Assembly (NCBI GenBank): GCA_009760885.1 | Contig: CM019719.1 | Span: 34,327,584-34,391,583 of the forward strand | Length of the DNA stretch: 64,000 nt | Direction: 5' to 3' | Origin: Achatina immaculata | Taxonomy: Eukaryota > Mollusca > Gastropoda > Stylommatophora > Achatinidae | In this document: in pieces, positions 42,649-53,334 of the stretch | How positions within the stretch are numbered: the first letter of the stretch is position 1 | How the letters are laid out: every line of letters begins with the position of its first letter | Program-made: the position numbers and the translations under genes | Notes under the pieces: generated by a model | Database searches by the model: none | What the model was told of the DNA's origin: nothing | What the model saw: the letters and a program-made list of their open reading frames with translations, nothing else

Positions 42649-43404
42649 ACCCAACAATTTTCTTCGTAGAAGAAGAAGAAGAAGAGTGAACATCATCAAA
42701 CTATGTGAAAGCTAAATCACATCACGCTGATTGAGAACCTTTTTTTTTCTGCAGTTATCTCCCCTTTTATTTGAAAGTTTACCCTGATAGAAGTACGCGC
42801 TTAAATTAATCAATAATTGCATACGTCAGTGAAGACACGGCCATGAGCTGAACATCGTGCAAAGAACAGTATACGATGTCTTGTTCGTCAAAGTGTTCTA
42901 ATCTAGATGTTTTTTTTTAACTCTTGTGCCTTTTACTCAATGATTAAAGCGAAAGTTATGAGATTATTAGCAGAACAAGAAACCCGTTTTTGATGAATAA
43001 TAATCTTCATTTAAAAAAAAAAAGGAATAAAATTCGTTCATTCGTTTGTTCGTGTGTACTTCCTTCCATGCAATACAGACAAATTAAAGAGCTGCTTTCA
43101 AGGTAGCACTGGATCTGTTTTGAATATTTCAGTGCTATCGATTGCCTTTCTTCTTAATTTTTTTCCCCACTGCTGGTAGACGTGTGTGAAAGCCAGTTTA
43201 TATATCCTGGTATATTAAGTTTCCTTGCATCATTTGAATTTTTTTTAAATAAATAGAATAATTTTTGTCCGGTTCATCGACGCTAATATTGCGCAAATCT
43301 TGTAGCTACAAGTATCTCTTTGCTAAATAAGAAATCGTAGTTGTTTTTTTAAAGGAGATCAGGTGAAACTGAACTTCCGGGATATTATTTGTTTATCCCA
43401 ACAT
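42301..43404. other. No gene; (GA)n run and a possible CR1-like 3' scrap
   Basis: (GA)n lies at 42605-42643 and GAA repeats at 42665-42685. At 43022-43055, GGAATAAAATTCGTTCATTC and GTTTGTTCG resemble the tail of the CR1-like 3' end. Otherwise AT-rich sequence with nothing recognised. Confidence 0.45.
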
Positions 43405-43797
43405 AGATTAGTGATACATACACCTAGCAACATAGATTAGTGATACATACATCTAGCAACATAGATTAGTGATACATACACCTAGCAACATAGATTAGTG
43501 ATACATACACCTAGCAACATAGATTAGTGATATATACACCTAGCAACATAGATTAGTGATACACACACCAAGCAACATAGATTAGTGATATATACCCCTA
43601 GCAACATAGATTAGTGATATATACACCTACAACATAGACTAGTGACATATACACCTAGCAACATAGATTAGTGATACACACACCAAGCAACATAGATTAG
43701 TGATATATACACCTACAACATAGATTAGTGATATATACACCTAGCAACATAGATTAGTGATATATACACCTAGCAACATAGATTAGTGATACACACA
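43405..43797. repeat. 29-bp minisatellite
   Basis: About fourteen units contain CAACATAGATTAGTGATACA and TACACCTAG. Subtypes ACACACACCAAG and ATATACACCTAG recur in a partly alternating order. Confidence 0.95.
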
Positions 43798-43839
43798 TCA
43801 AACTTTGTCAAACTTATAATTTTACAAGAAGTAATATAC

Positions 43840-43906
43840 TCGAAGGAAGGAAGGAAGAAAGGAAAGGAAAGGAAGGGAAGGGAAGGGAAGGAAGGAAGGA
43901 AGGAAG
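43840..43906. repeat. (GGAA)n microsatellite
   Basis: GGAA repeats with GGGAA variants. Confidence 0.97.
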
Positions 43907-44994
43907 TGGTCGTTTATGTCACATAAAATTTGTCTATAGACGCTACGAACTAGAGCATTTAATCCAGAGAGCAACCTGCGGAAGGTAGAAATACTTTTTT
44001 CCCAAAACTCGATTTCCATTCTGTTTTTTTTTTGTTATCTTCTTGGTTAGAACAGTTGAAAAACAAGGACTTATGTTTTTTTGGTTGCACGATCTTCAAC
44101 TAACCCCCATGTTTTCGCTGATGTACGCAGTTCTACAAACTGTTATTGATCGCTGAAATGCGTACTCTCATGAGCGCATACCTTCTGAAATGTTCACTAT
44201 TTGTGAAGATTTATTTCAGTCTCCCTGTATGAGTATTTGCTTCTTTAAGATGAAAGATATATAGCTCGTGAAAAACCGAACTGTTTAAATCATTATACGA
44301 TCCTGCGCCAGTCTCGCCTTCTCTTGGATAACTTGACTGATTGCTGCATTTTCTGTAGATTAAATGCAGTTAGTCAATTCTTTGTCAATAGATGTGCCAT
44401 CACTTTGCTTCAGCTTGTAATCAGTTGCTCTCTACCGTGTAATTACTGCTGATTATTCTAGATATATGCCGGCCGGAGACTGTACTTAGTCAGTATTGAA
44501 ATAAGCTGAGTCTGTGCACGAGAATGAGTATTCCATTGGCATTTATTGTGACGAGTAATTTTTGCTTCATTTGAACTCTATTTTGTTTTAGCAGAAATAG
44601 TTAATAATAACAATAAAGAGCATCATTATCTCCAGAAATAGTATTTTTCTACTCATACAGCTGCAAAACATTAAGGTCCAAATTTAGCCAATTTTTTTTC
44701 TGGGGGGGGGGGGGAAGAGAGAGAGAGAGAGAGAGAACAAACATGTCTGAAAATGAATCTGACCTTCTGAATTTGAGTTTATGTTGCAGAATAGAAATAT
44801 AACAGCTTGAAAGATGACATGCTTCAGAAAAAAATGGTAAACAAGACAAGAAGGGATCAAGTATTAAATGAAATAATGTGACAAATGGCGGGAACAACAC
44901 CTGTCAAGACTACATCGAAAATCAGTGACTTAAGTAAGTGGTTCGAGGCAAATGATACTCGAGAATCCAGAACATCCAGCGTGCAGCTTGAAAG
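43907..44994. other. No recognisable gene
   Basis: About 1.1 kb of AT-rich unique sequence. A G homopolymer followed by (GA)n lies at 44702-44736. Confidence 0.45.
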
Positions 44995-45150
44995 CATCTG
45001 GATATAGAACGTGAGGACGACCAAGAAAGAAGTGGATAGATGGGGTGAAGGGCACACTGAAGAAACTTAATATGACAGCTACCCAGGCCTCTCGTCTTGC
45101 TCTGCACCGATGTCTGAAACTCCCTGCCACTCTAATGGCGTAAGCAGACT
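44995..45150 (+). mobile_element. LINE C-terminal tail (GRPRKKW type)
   Basis: The frame reads GRPRKKWIDGVKGTLKKLN and then MTATQASRLALHRCLK before a stop at about 45140. The GRPRKKW.D.V..DL pattern is the closing domain of many LINE proteins, and its sequence is unlike the other LINEs in the window. A (TAA)n run follows at 45154-45190. Confidence 0.65.
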
Positions 45151-45884
45151 GATAATAATAATTAGTAATAATAATGATAATAATAAAAAGAAGAAGGTAG
45201 GAAAACTATACTGTTGTTGTTGTTGTTGGAAATGAAATCACGTACAGACAGTAAGCGATCGACAGAGATCTGAAAGGAAATTATTAGGGATTTGAACGAA
45301 GATACAATATTTCATGCCGGATATTGTAAGTTTCTGTGATGCAAAAATGTAGATAAAATAAAACAGTAGCTAAAAGTGAAGCCCGTGAAGCGTTGATATA
45401 CTGGAAGGATTGGGAGAATATCACGCACTGATATAAGTTCAATTTGAAAAAAAAAGAGAAAGATATGAAACACATAAGATAAAGTCAAACAATAAAAATT
45501 ATATAAAAAGCTATAATAATATACTGGGGACTATATTCGAAACACAGTAATATACTAAGACCATATTCAAGGCATACAAAACATATACTTACTGTAGACA
45601 GACTTAACTAGACAGAGTGAAGTTCTGTCTCGAAGATTCCGACGGACTTGGCTAACAGGATTGATGAAGAGTTGACCTTCTGGAGACAAGTCACTGGTCA
45701 CCGTTTCCCGAAGCTGATCTGTGGTTTCTGACACTTAAACTTATCCCACCCAGACCACCACCAGCAGGGGCCACACTGAAGCGAACAATCAGGAAAGCAG
45801 ACACGATTCTTTTACTTTACTTCAGTAGATCGATTAAGTCCTGACAGATACATGCAAGTTCACCACTGGCGCCCTCTCATCATT
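45151..45884. other. No recognisable gene
   Basis: (TAA)n at 45154-45190 and (GTT)n at 45211-45228, then unique sequence. I see nothing else. Confidence 0.45.
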
Positions 45885-46385
45885 CCATCAGCTGCATCAT
45901 ATTCTCCATATACATGCTCGTCCATCAACTGCGTCATCTTTTCTATTTATATGTTGGCACCTGTACTATCTTATCTATTTAGATGCTCGCCCATCGACTG
46001 CATATATCTTCCCTATTTACACGCTCGTCCATCAACTGCATCATCTTATCTATTTACATGCTGGCACCTGCATCGTCTTATCTATTTATATGCTGTCACC
46101 TGCATCAACATCTCCGTTTACATGCTCTCACCTGCATCATCTTCTCTATTTATATGCTTACACCTGCATCATCATCTCTGTTTACATGCTCTCACCTGCA
46201 TCATCTTATCTATTTATATGCTTACACCTGCGTCTTCGTCTCCGATTACATGCTCTCACCTCCGTCATCTTCTCTGTTGACATGCTCACACTTGCATCAT
46301 CTTATTTATTGACATGCTCACACCTGTATCATCTTCTCTATTGACATGCTCACACCTGCATCACCTACACTTACATGCTCGTCTA
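45885..46385. repeat. 32-bp minisatellite
   Basis: About fifteen units contain ATGCTCTCACCTGCATCATC and TTCTCTATTTAT, more diverged at the left. Several overlapping plus-strand frames stay open across the array and are artefacts. Confidence 0.95.
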
Positions 46386-47284
46386 CCTGTGATACAGAAA
46401 CAAGCACCATCATGGAAGTCCTTTATACCTCTCATACCCAGCTTCTCTAGTCTCTTCCATACATAAGTTTCTACTTCAGAGATTTAACTTTCAGACCGAA
46501 TCCCACATCAAATTTATCGTCTATTTCCAGCTTCAGCCACATTTATACTCTGTTCCCACCATGTTTCCTAAAACTGGATACCTCATTCATTTGGAATAAG
46601 TTCCTTTCAGTGCACCCTGTCCCCGATTCATTCTGCATAATCATGGCGGCCTTCTTTCTCTGAAACCTGCGCGCAACCTCCACTGTAATTATGTAGTTCT
46701 ATTCCTAACATGCTCTGCTTGGCTGCTTTGCTGCTATATCTTTGAGTTTTAAATGCTCTGCTAACCTGCAATTACATTACATCCATCTAGAACACGCAGA
46801 AACCGCCAGCATTTCGTCTTGTGGCTGCGCTCAAGTTCGACTCTGTTGCCGTTTTTCAAACCAAAAATCTCCTCATTAACATTCCGCGACATCACAAAGA
46901 TCCGGTTCATCTATTCCGTGTTCTCACTAGTCGTCACCCTGCTTCACTTATAATCAATTTTTTCCAAGAATAAATAATAAACTTTAAACCATTTCCGAAA
47001 CTTAATAACATATTTAAAACCTATAAAGTATTAATATTAATCTGGAAACACGATAGCAGAAAAAATATAAGGGAAAAAAGAAGCTGATCATAACGAGAGA
47101 AATAAACTGGTAGCGCGAAGATATGGAACGAACGTCCGTCTGTTACACTGGGGAAGAGTAAGTCAACTCAGATCTGGGAATCTACTGAAACCAAGATTCT
47201 TTGGGGGGAGATGGCAGAAGATGACGATGTGTTATGTGTTACAAATAATCGTGAAGCATAACTTTCTCCAGTCAGGGAACCAGA
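46386..47284. other. No gene; possible LINE scrap at 46785-46865
   Basis: One short frame reads SRTRRNRQHFVLWLRSSSTL, resembling the region before the C-terminus of Jockey/CR1-type proteins. It is too short to assign. The rest is unique sequence. Confidence 0.35.
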
Positions 47285-47605
47285 CCTGAAAAGCTAGCGC
47301 CGGGCTAAACTCTGTTCCGTCTCTCCGATGGTAACTCCTGTAACAAGCCTGGCCTGCTCAACGGCGTGGGGGTGGGGGTAGGGGAGCCGGGGGGGGGGGG
47401 TAGCCATAACCTTAAGTTGGTGGATTCTGTTGAAGAGGCTTTGCACTCTTTCTGGTTTGTATCTCCATTCTGGGGCTGGAAGAATGGCCGCCTTAACCCG
47501 TTCCGAATCTGGCACGATGCTCCGGCTCATCATCTTCACCGCTTCGGCTGCATACAGCACCAGCTGGCACTTCCAGGGAGGTAGAAGAAGAAGAGCAGAA
47601 GCTAC
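47285..47605 (-). mobile_element. DR1 copy 5, with an uninterrupted ORF
   Basis: Antisense copy of DR1. On the minus strand it starts after CTTCTTCTACCTCCCTGGAA and runs to about 47285. An 88-codon frame (47294-47560) reads LYAAEAVKMMSRSIVPDSE, VKAAILPAPEWRYK, VQSLFNRIHQLKVMA, and VEQARLVTGVTIGETEQSL. Other DR1 copies keep matching fragments (LVFFAAREVKMLRNSVV at 15.2 kb). It is GC-richer and less decayed than its relatives. A G-rich tract at 47367-47401, outside the conserved parts, interrupts it. I do not recognise the product. Confidence 0.6.
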
Positions 47606-47807
47606 GTATGTGTCATTTCTGATTCAGTGAAGCAACCTTACTAACACCATATCCCAATGTACCTCTATGGCATGACAGGATTACCTAGATCTTTTTTTTA
47701 GACAACCTTAGGAAAATATAAACGTGCGTATTTCAGACACCTGAAAAAAGTAGTTTCATTTACACGATAGAATTCTTAATGACTTTTAATGAAGGATAGC
47801 ATACCTC

Positions 47808-48487
47808 AGTCAGTCATTTGCATCTCCCTTGCGGAACTTTATCTCCCTAACAGCTCTCCTGTAGGCCTCTAGGTTGTAAGCAAGATTCCCTGCTGCTGGT
47901 GCATCCATTTGCAGATTATCAACGATGTCCACCAGCCATCTTCACCTTGGTCTTCCTCTCTTTCTTTTTCTCATTATGTACCCTTCCAAAATGGTCTTCT
48001 CTAAATTCTCATGACGTTTAATGTGTCCAAAAATGTTTAAGTTTTCTTTGTTTAATCCTCTTTACTAACCAACCTTCTTCAATATTAAGTTCCTGTAGTA
48101 TGGATATATTTGTTCTTTTTGTGCCCATGATATTTGGAGAACTCTTCTGCAGCATTTACATTCAAAGGCATTTATGTGTTTCTCAGCTGTTTTGTTAAGT
48201 GTCCAGGTCTCAAAGGCATACGTTGCGATGGGAACGATGCATGTCATTAAAAATCTTATTTTTGTAGTTCTGTCTGTTCTTCTCCACAGATTCTGTAGTT
48301 GTTTTACTTTCTGAAAAGCGATAGATGTCCTCCTTATAATTTCCCTCGTATCTCCATTATTGGTTAGTAATGATCCAAGATATTCAAAACTCTCCACTTC
48401 TTCCAATTTTTAATCATTGATATATATATTTCAGCTGCCTTATTTGTTTTGTCAGTTGCCATCAGTTTAGTTTTTTTCGCATTAAGA
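47808..48487 (-). mobile_element. LINE-A copy
   Basis: Reverse complement of about 50935-51600 of LINE-A: LNAKK, VESFEYLGSLLTNNGDT, IRFLMTCIVPIATYAFETW, INAFECKCCRRVLQISW and FGHI-like blocks. A minus-strand frame of 113 codons (48065-48406) is still open. It begins abruptly at the LNAKKT codons near 48487 and ends at the GTGCATG end near 47808. Confidence 0.9.
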
Positions 48488-48624
48488 AAGCATACCCTCT
48501 ACTATTTTATATAACGTTCTAGAATTTGCCCATCTGTAGCGTTGAAAGAACCAGTATAAGAGTAGAAGAGAAATAACCATAAATAACATTTTATTTGACT
48601 ATGGATGCTTAGGAAGTATCATGT

Positions 48625-49940
48625 TTCTATGAGACAAAAAAAACTAGTTCAGATGGAATTGCTGCAGAACTGAGTGAGGAAAGAGATCTAAATCTACATG
48701 AACAGATATGTGCACTAATACAACAAATATGGAGAGAAGAAAAACTCCCTAGTGAATGGAGAGGATCAGTACTGATCGCAGTATTCAAAAAAAGGTGATA
48801 AGAGCAAGTGTGAAAACTACAAAGGAATATCATTACTACAAACAAGCTACAAAATATTATCTATTATACTTTTAAATAGATTAAAACCATTCAGCGAGAA
48901 CATACTTGGAGACTATCAAGCAGGTTTTAGGAGAATAGATTAACCATAGACCAAATATTTTATCTACGTCAAAGAGCAGGAAAGTACTAGGAATATAGAA
49001 AAGAACTACATAATATCTTCATTGACTTCAAGAACGCCTATGACAACATAGGTAGGAGCAGCTTATGGAAAATTATGAAAGAATTTGAGATACATAATAA
49101 ATTAATCAATCTGACAAGAATATGTATGGAGGATGCACAAAGTTTAGTAACATATGAAGGAAGAAAGCCAGAACCCTTCTCTATAAGAAATGGTTTAAAA
49201 CAGGGTGATACATTATCGCCATTAATATTCAACCTAGTACTAGAAAAGGTAATCAGAAAAACGAAAGAAGAAAGCAGTATAGAAGAACAAGCTAAAATAC
49301 TAGGATACGCTGATAACATCGACCTGGTGGGAGAATACTATGCAAGATGTCATCAATACCTGTATACACCTGAGAGATGTAGCACTAAAAGTGGGCTTGA
49401 CCATTAACCAAGATAAGACAGAGTATATGAAGATATCAAGAGACCAAGAGGCAGAATGATCCAGGCTATATAAATCTACAAAACTACAATAAGACCAGCC
49501 GTCATGTATGGATCATAAACGTGGAGTACAGCAAAGAAAGATGAACAACAATTGGAGATCTTTGAGAACCAGATCCTAAGAAGAATCTTTGGGTCGATAA
49601 AGGATACCAACAGTGGAGAATTGAGAGCTAGAAAGAACACTGAACTGAACAGCTTTATTAAAATCCCAACGAATTATAAATGTCTTGAACCTGAACAGAC
49701 TACGTTGACTGGGGCATGTAGAAAGAATTGAAGAGAACAAAGAAACGAAAATTATGTACGCACAAGAAATGAGGGAAACAAGGCCAAGGGATAGACCAAG
49801 ACAGAGATGGAAAGACAACATAGAAGAAGATATAAAAGGAATTGGTGTCACAAACTGGAAAGAGAAGATTAGGAATAGAAAAGAATGGAGGCGAACTTTA
49901 TCTGCAGCAATGAGCTTTAATGGCCCGGAAAGCTGAAGAA
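48625..49940 (+). mobile_element. LINE-D: broken reverse transcriptase to C-terminus
   Basis: Starts at SSDGIAAELSEER, followed by LPSEWRGSVLIAVFKK, then after a frameshift NYKGISLLQTSYKIL, GDYQAGFRR, FIDFKNAYDN (motif A near 49020), EPFSIRNGLKQGDTLSP (motif B), and ILGYADNIDLVG (motif C). The second catalytic aspartate is replaced by asparagine (YADN), which should abolish activity. A deletion follows the core. The C-terminus reads RPRDRPRQRWKDNIEEDI, GVTNWKEKIRNRKEWRR and SFNGPES with a stop at 49934. At least three frame breaks occur. Confidence 0.88.
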
Positions 49941-50114
49941 AAAGAAGATGTATGCCTAAGCCGTACGCGGCGCCAGTAAAGTGCCAGTTTTTCAATGTTT
50001 AAACTTCATATACTCGTGCATGGAAAACTATCAGGACACGAGATGGTCTTTAACGATTTGTGATAGAAATGTTCCATAAAGTTCCAGGTACTGACATAGA
50101 TTCCTCACGGGAAT

Positions 50115-50250
50115 AGAGAACGAGGAATAGCTAGACTTAACTGGAGAAGAGAAATTATGACATTGCTCAGAGACAAGGGATACACATGGAAGGAAGCAGA
50201 GAATAATTCCAAGAACAGGGATGACTGGAAAGGCTTTATCCGTGGCCAAT
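50115..50250 (+). mobile_element. C-terminal tail of another LINE, joined to LINE-A
   Basis: The frame reads NRERGIARLNWRREI, then TLLRDKGYTWKEAENNS and NRDDWKGFI. This is the R.RGRPRLNWR.E...L...GY.W.EAE....NR..W layout of a LINE C-terminus. An in-frame stop precedes it at about 50097. The frame passes without a stop into the LINE-A reverse transcriptase. Confidence 0.65.
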
Positions 50251-51611
50251 GCTCTCAAGAATGGAAAAGAACTGTATTCATACCACTGCCAAAAAAGGGT
50301 AACCTGAAATTATGCACCAACTACAGAACTGTTGCCCTGATTAGTCATGCCAGTAAAATTCTGTTAAAAATCATAATGGGTAGACTTCGAAAGAAAATAG
50401 AAGAAGAAGTCAATATGGTCCAAGCTGGCTTCAGGCAAGGAAGAGGATCAAGAGATCATATATTAAATCTAAGATTAATAATAGAGAAATGCAGGGAGTT
50501 TAATGTGAATCTATATTTATCCTTTATAGACTACTCAAAGGCATTTGATTGTGTACAACACCAGAAACTTTGGGAAATAATGGAAAAAATGGGATTTCCA
50601 ACACATTTGATACAATTAACATCACTGCTGTATTTAGACCAACAAGCAGCAGTAAGAATAAATGGTGAAACAACAACTTGGTTTGACATAAAACAAGGGG
50701 TCCGTCAGGGGTGCATATTGTCACCCTACTTATTTAACTTGTATACTGAAAATATAATGAGGAATGTTAGAGAAGATGTAGACAAAGAATATTACGATGC
50801 CATAACAGTTGGAGGTTATGAAATACCAGAGATTAGATATGCTGATGACACAGTATTGCTGTCCACAACACAAGAAGGAATGGAAAAACTAATTATGTCA
50901 GTCCGCAAGAACAGCGAAGAGCAGAACCTCTATCTTAATGCAAAGAAAACTAAAGTGATGACAACTGACAAAACAAACAAGGCAACTGAAATATGTATCA
51001 GTGAGGAAAAACTGGAAGAAGTGGAGAGTTTTGAATATCTTGGATCACTACTAACTAATAATGGAGATACAATGAGGGAAATTAAAAGGAGGACATCTAT
51101 TGCTCTTCAGAAAGTAAAACAAATAAAGAATCTGTGGAGAGGAGCAGACAGAACCACAAAAATAAGATTTTTAAGGGCATGCATCTTTCCCATCGCAACA
51201 TATGCCTGTGAGACCTGGACACTTAACAAAACAGCTGAGAAGCACATAAATGCCTTTGAATGTAAATGCTATAGAAGAGTTCTCCAAATATCGTGGACAC
51301 AAAAAAGAACAAATATATCTATACTACAAGAGCTTAATATTGAAGAAGGCTGGCTAGTAAAGAGGATTAAAGAGAGAAAACTTAAATATTTTGGCCACAT
51401 TAAACGTCATGATAATTTAGAGAAGACCGTATTGGAAGGATACATAATGGGAAAAAGAAAAAGAGGAAGACCGAAACGAAGATGGCTGCAAGACATCGTT
51501 GATGATCTGGAAATGGATGCAGCAGCAGCAGGCCATCTTGCTCACAACCGAGAGGCCTACATAAGTGCTGTTTGGGAGGCAAAGTTCCGCAAGGGACATG
51601 CAAAGGAATGA
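50157..51611 (+). CDS. LINE-A reverse transcriptase ORF (484 codons), chimeric N-terminus
   Basis: A non-LTR retrotransposon reverse transcriptase, copying element RNA into DNA at the target site. Visible blocks are FIPLPKKGN (residues 41-49), AGFRQGRGSRD (90-100), FIDYSKAFDCV (motif A, 123-133), GVRQGCILSPYLFN (motif B, 181-194), RYADDTVLLS (motif C, 227-236), ESFEYLGSLL (290-299), a cysteine-containing segment near 351-381 and the basic GKRKRGRPKRRWLQDIVDD (432-450). The catalytic aspartates are intact. The endonuclease and the first part of a normal LINE ORF2 are missing. The first ~32 residues (KGYTWKEAENNSKN, RDDWKGFI) are the C-terminus of a different LINE, fused in frame at about 50250. 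The annotated ATG lies in that foreign part. The clade (RTE, I or Jockey) is not assigned. Autonomous mobility is unlikely. Confidence 0.9.
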   Translation: MTLLRDKGYTWKEAENNSKNRDDWKGFIRGQCSQEWKRTVFIPLPKKGNLKLCTNYRTVALISHASKILLKIIMGRLRKKIEEEVNMVQAGFRQGRGSRDHILNLRLIIEKCREFNVNLYLSFIDYSKAFDCVQHQKLWEIMEKMGFPTHLIQLTSLLYLDQQAAVRINGETTTWFDIKQGVRQGCILSPYLFNLYTENIMRNVREDVDKEYYDAITVGGYEIPEIRYADDTVLLSTTQEGMEKLIMSVRKNSEEQNLYLNAKKTKVMTTDKTNKATEICISEEKLEEVESFEYLGSLLTNNGDTMREIKRRTSIALQKVKQIKNLWRGADRTTKIRFLRACIFPIATYACETWTLNKTAEKHINAFECKCYRRVLQISWTQKRTNISILQELNIEEGWLVKRIKERKLKYFGHIKRHDNLEKTVLEGYIMGKRKRGRPKRRWLQDIVDDLEMDAAAAGHLAHNREAYISAVWEAKFRKGHAKE

Positions 51612-51675
51612 ATGAGGAATGAATGCTCTCAAGGGAGTGAAAGGCAATGATGATGATGATGATGACACTTTTTGC
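51612..51675 (+). mobile_element. LINE-A 3' end and tail
   Basis: After the stop codon (51609-51611) the short 3' segment carries AATGAGGAATGAATGCTCTC and AGGGAGTGAAAGGC, and ends in an (ATG)n run at 51647-51666. The same GAATGAATG-ATG ends mark the truncated copies at 7.6, 13.1 and 18.4 kb. The tail is a trinucleotide microsatellite and not poly(A). Confidence 0.75.
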
Positions 51676-51884
51676 ATGGAAATTAAACTATGATATTTTT
51701 ACTTGATATTTCTTCTGTTATATACAGTCTTAAAACATCGGTTTGGCGGGCTGCAGCCTTCACAAAGGTAAGAGGGACGGCTGAGGTGGGCGTGGCTGTG
51801 TTATTTCATTGCCCTGCCTTAAGCTAACGGGCAAGAACCGTGACCAGTGGTTAGAACCATGTTACGGAATTTTCGGCAGTAATA

Positions 51885-52085
51885 GTCACTTTGGCGAAGT
51901 GGTTAGTGCAATAGTCTATCATGAAGAAGGGTCTATGGTTACTATGCGGCCAGGAGGCGCCACAGTCACTCAGCTAGAGAAGCTAGTACCGGGATTCTTC
52001 TAGAGCTAGGAAAGGAAAGGCAACGAGACGTGATGCTGACAGCGCCACCCTTTAGCGTACGCTAACACCCTACCCCTAGGTGCCA
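51885..52085 (+). mobile_element. tRNA-derived SINE (group T), decayed
   Basis: CACTTTGGCGAAGTGGTTAG is A-box-like and matches the head at 20.46 kb (antisense). The B-box is degraded to TATGGTTACTATGCGG. A body with GACGTGATGCTGACAGCGCC resembles the GTGACACTGACCAC part of the 10.0-kb copy. Confidence 0.6.
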
Positions 52086-52110
52086 CCATGGCTTAATATG
52101 GCTACCTTTA

Positions 52111-52267
52111 ATATAGTTCTTACAGTGTAATAAGATAAAACTTACCAGGAGTGAAAGAGTTAACTCTTTCACTCCTGGCCAGTTTTATCTTATTACACTG
52201 TAATAACTATATTAACTCTTTCACTCCTGGCCAGTTTTATTTTGTTACACTGTACGAACTATATTAA
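52111..52267. mobile_element. TTAA-bounded foldback: inverted plus tandem 52-bp units
   Basis: A 52-bp unit begins TTAACTCTTTCACTCCTGG and contains CAGTTTTATCTTATTACAC. It occurs at 52160-52211 and again, with few changes, at 52212-52263. An inverted copy occupies 52111-52163 and meets the first at a shared TTAA centre (GTGAAAGAGTTAACTCTTTC). TTAA plus a CTCTTTCACTCC terminus resembles piggyBac-type ends, which use TTAA targets. That assignment is inference. Confidence 0.7.
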
Positions 52268-53067
52268 CTTTTCTTTAAAGTCACTTTGGAGGTATTTTGT
52301 TTTTGTTTTGTTTTATTTTTTTTTTTTTTTTGTTCTCAAAGAATGTTAAAAGTCAACTTTTATTACTTTATAGTTTTGGCTTTACATAAAAGATGGCGAC
52401 TCCTACCAGGTTGTGAGGGAAGTCTGAACTACGCCAATAACCATTACACTATGGATGTATTAGCTCAAATGCGCTGGATAGAAGGCGAGATTATACACTG
52501 GAAAAAAAATAAGGTCGGATCAATGCTCGGTTCTGAAGCTGATCCTTGTGTGAGCCCCGTGTGGCGTGTATGTATTGACACAGCCGCTGGAGAAATGAAC
52601 GTTTTATGTGGCCTTTGTTTCCACTGGGCCAAGCACTGAATCTTTATTTCTGTAGAGATTTCTTACGCACAAACTCTGTCACAGAGGTGTGACAATATAC
52701 ACAGAAGAGAATTTTCTTAAACAGATACTGGAACTAACAATAAGGGAAAAAAAAGTGGAAAAGGGGGGAGGGGGGTATGAATTGGATTAAAAGGGTTAAG
52801 AATTATAAACTTCCTTGTCTCTAAGAGAAGGGCGTTTAGCCTTATTTCCTCTATAAATCATTAAAGCTGTATTCTGTTTTCCGTAGTTTATTAGTTTTGG
52901 CCTTTGGATGTTTAACCTGAGCAATACATTAGTCTGCCCCTAATCTTCTCTTTCAGTATTCAGCTAACTTCCTTCTAACTTCCTTGACGTTCTGTTGTCA
53001 AATTCACACTTCTCAGAATCACAGGTCCTGCTGATATTGATTGTATTGCCGTAAACTTTAGGAAAAT
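52268..53067. other. No recognisable gene
   Basis: T-rich start (52300-52332), then a 117-codon frame at 52286-52639 whose second half is less biased but has no recognised motif. A G-rich patch lies at 52762-52775. I do not call a gene. Confidence 0.4.
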
Positions 53068-53068
53068 C

Positions 53069-53099
<31 letters not shown>

Positions 53100-53150
53100 C
53101 CCTCTCTCTCTCCTTCTCTCGCTCTTCCTCTCTCTCTCTCTCTCTCTGTT
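53068..53150. repeat. (CT)n microsatellite
   Basis: CT-rich run with TATC and CCTT interruptions. Confidence 0.95.
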
Positions 53151-53334
53151 TTTCCTTTTTTTTCCCTTCTTTATAACAAAAGTTCATTATTGAGTTAAAT
53201 AATATATAGCAAAAATTCTCCCAGGGGACAAATGAGCGGAATTCTCTTTTTCGTGTTGAAAACTCGAGAGAATGAGAACTTGTTCTCTACTGTCAAGTGG
53301 TGATGATGAGAATGTTGTGTGTGATAAGCGTCGG

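Noticed and set aside
52286..52639. 117-codon ORF beginning with a hydrophobic segment, considered as a secreted protein
   Set aside because: The hydrophobic start is a T-homopolymer translation; no splice context or recognised motif in the remainder.
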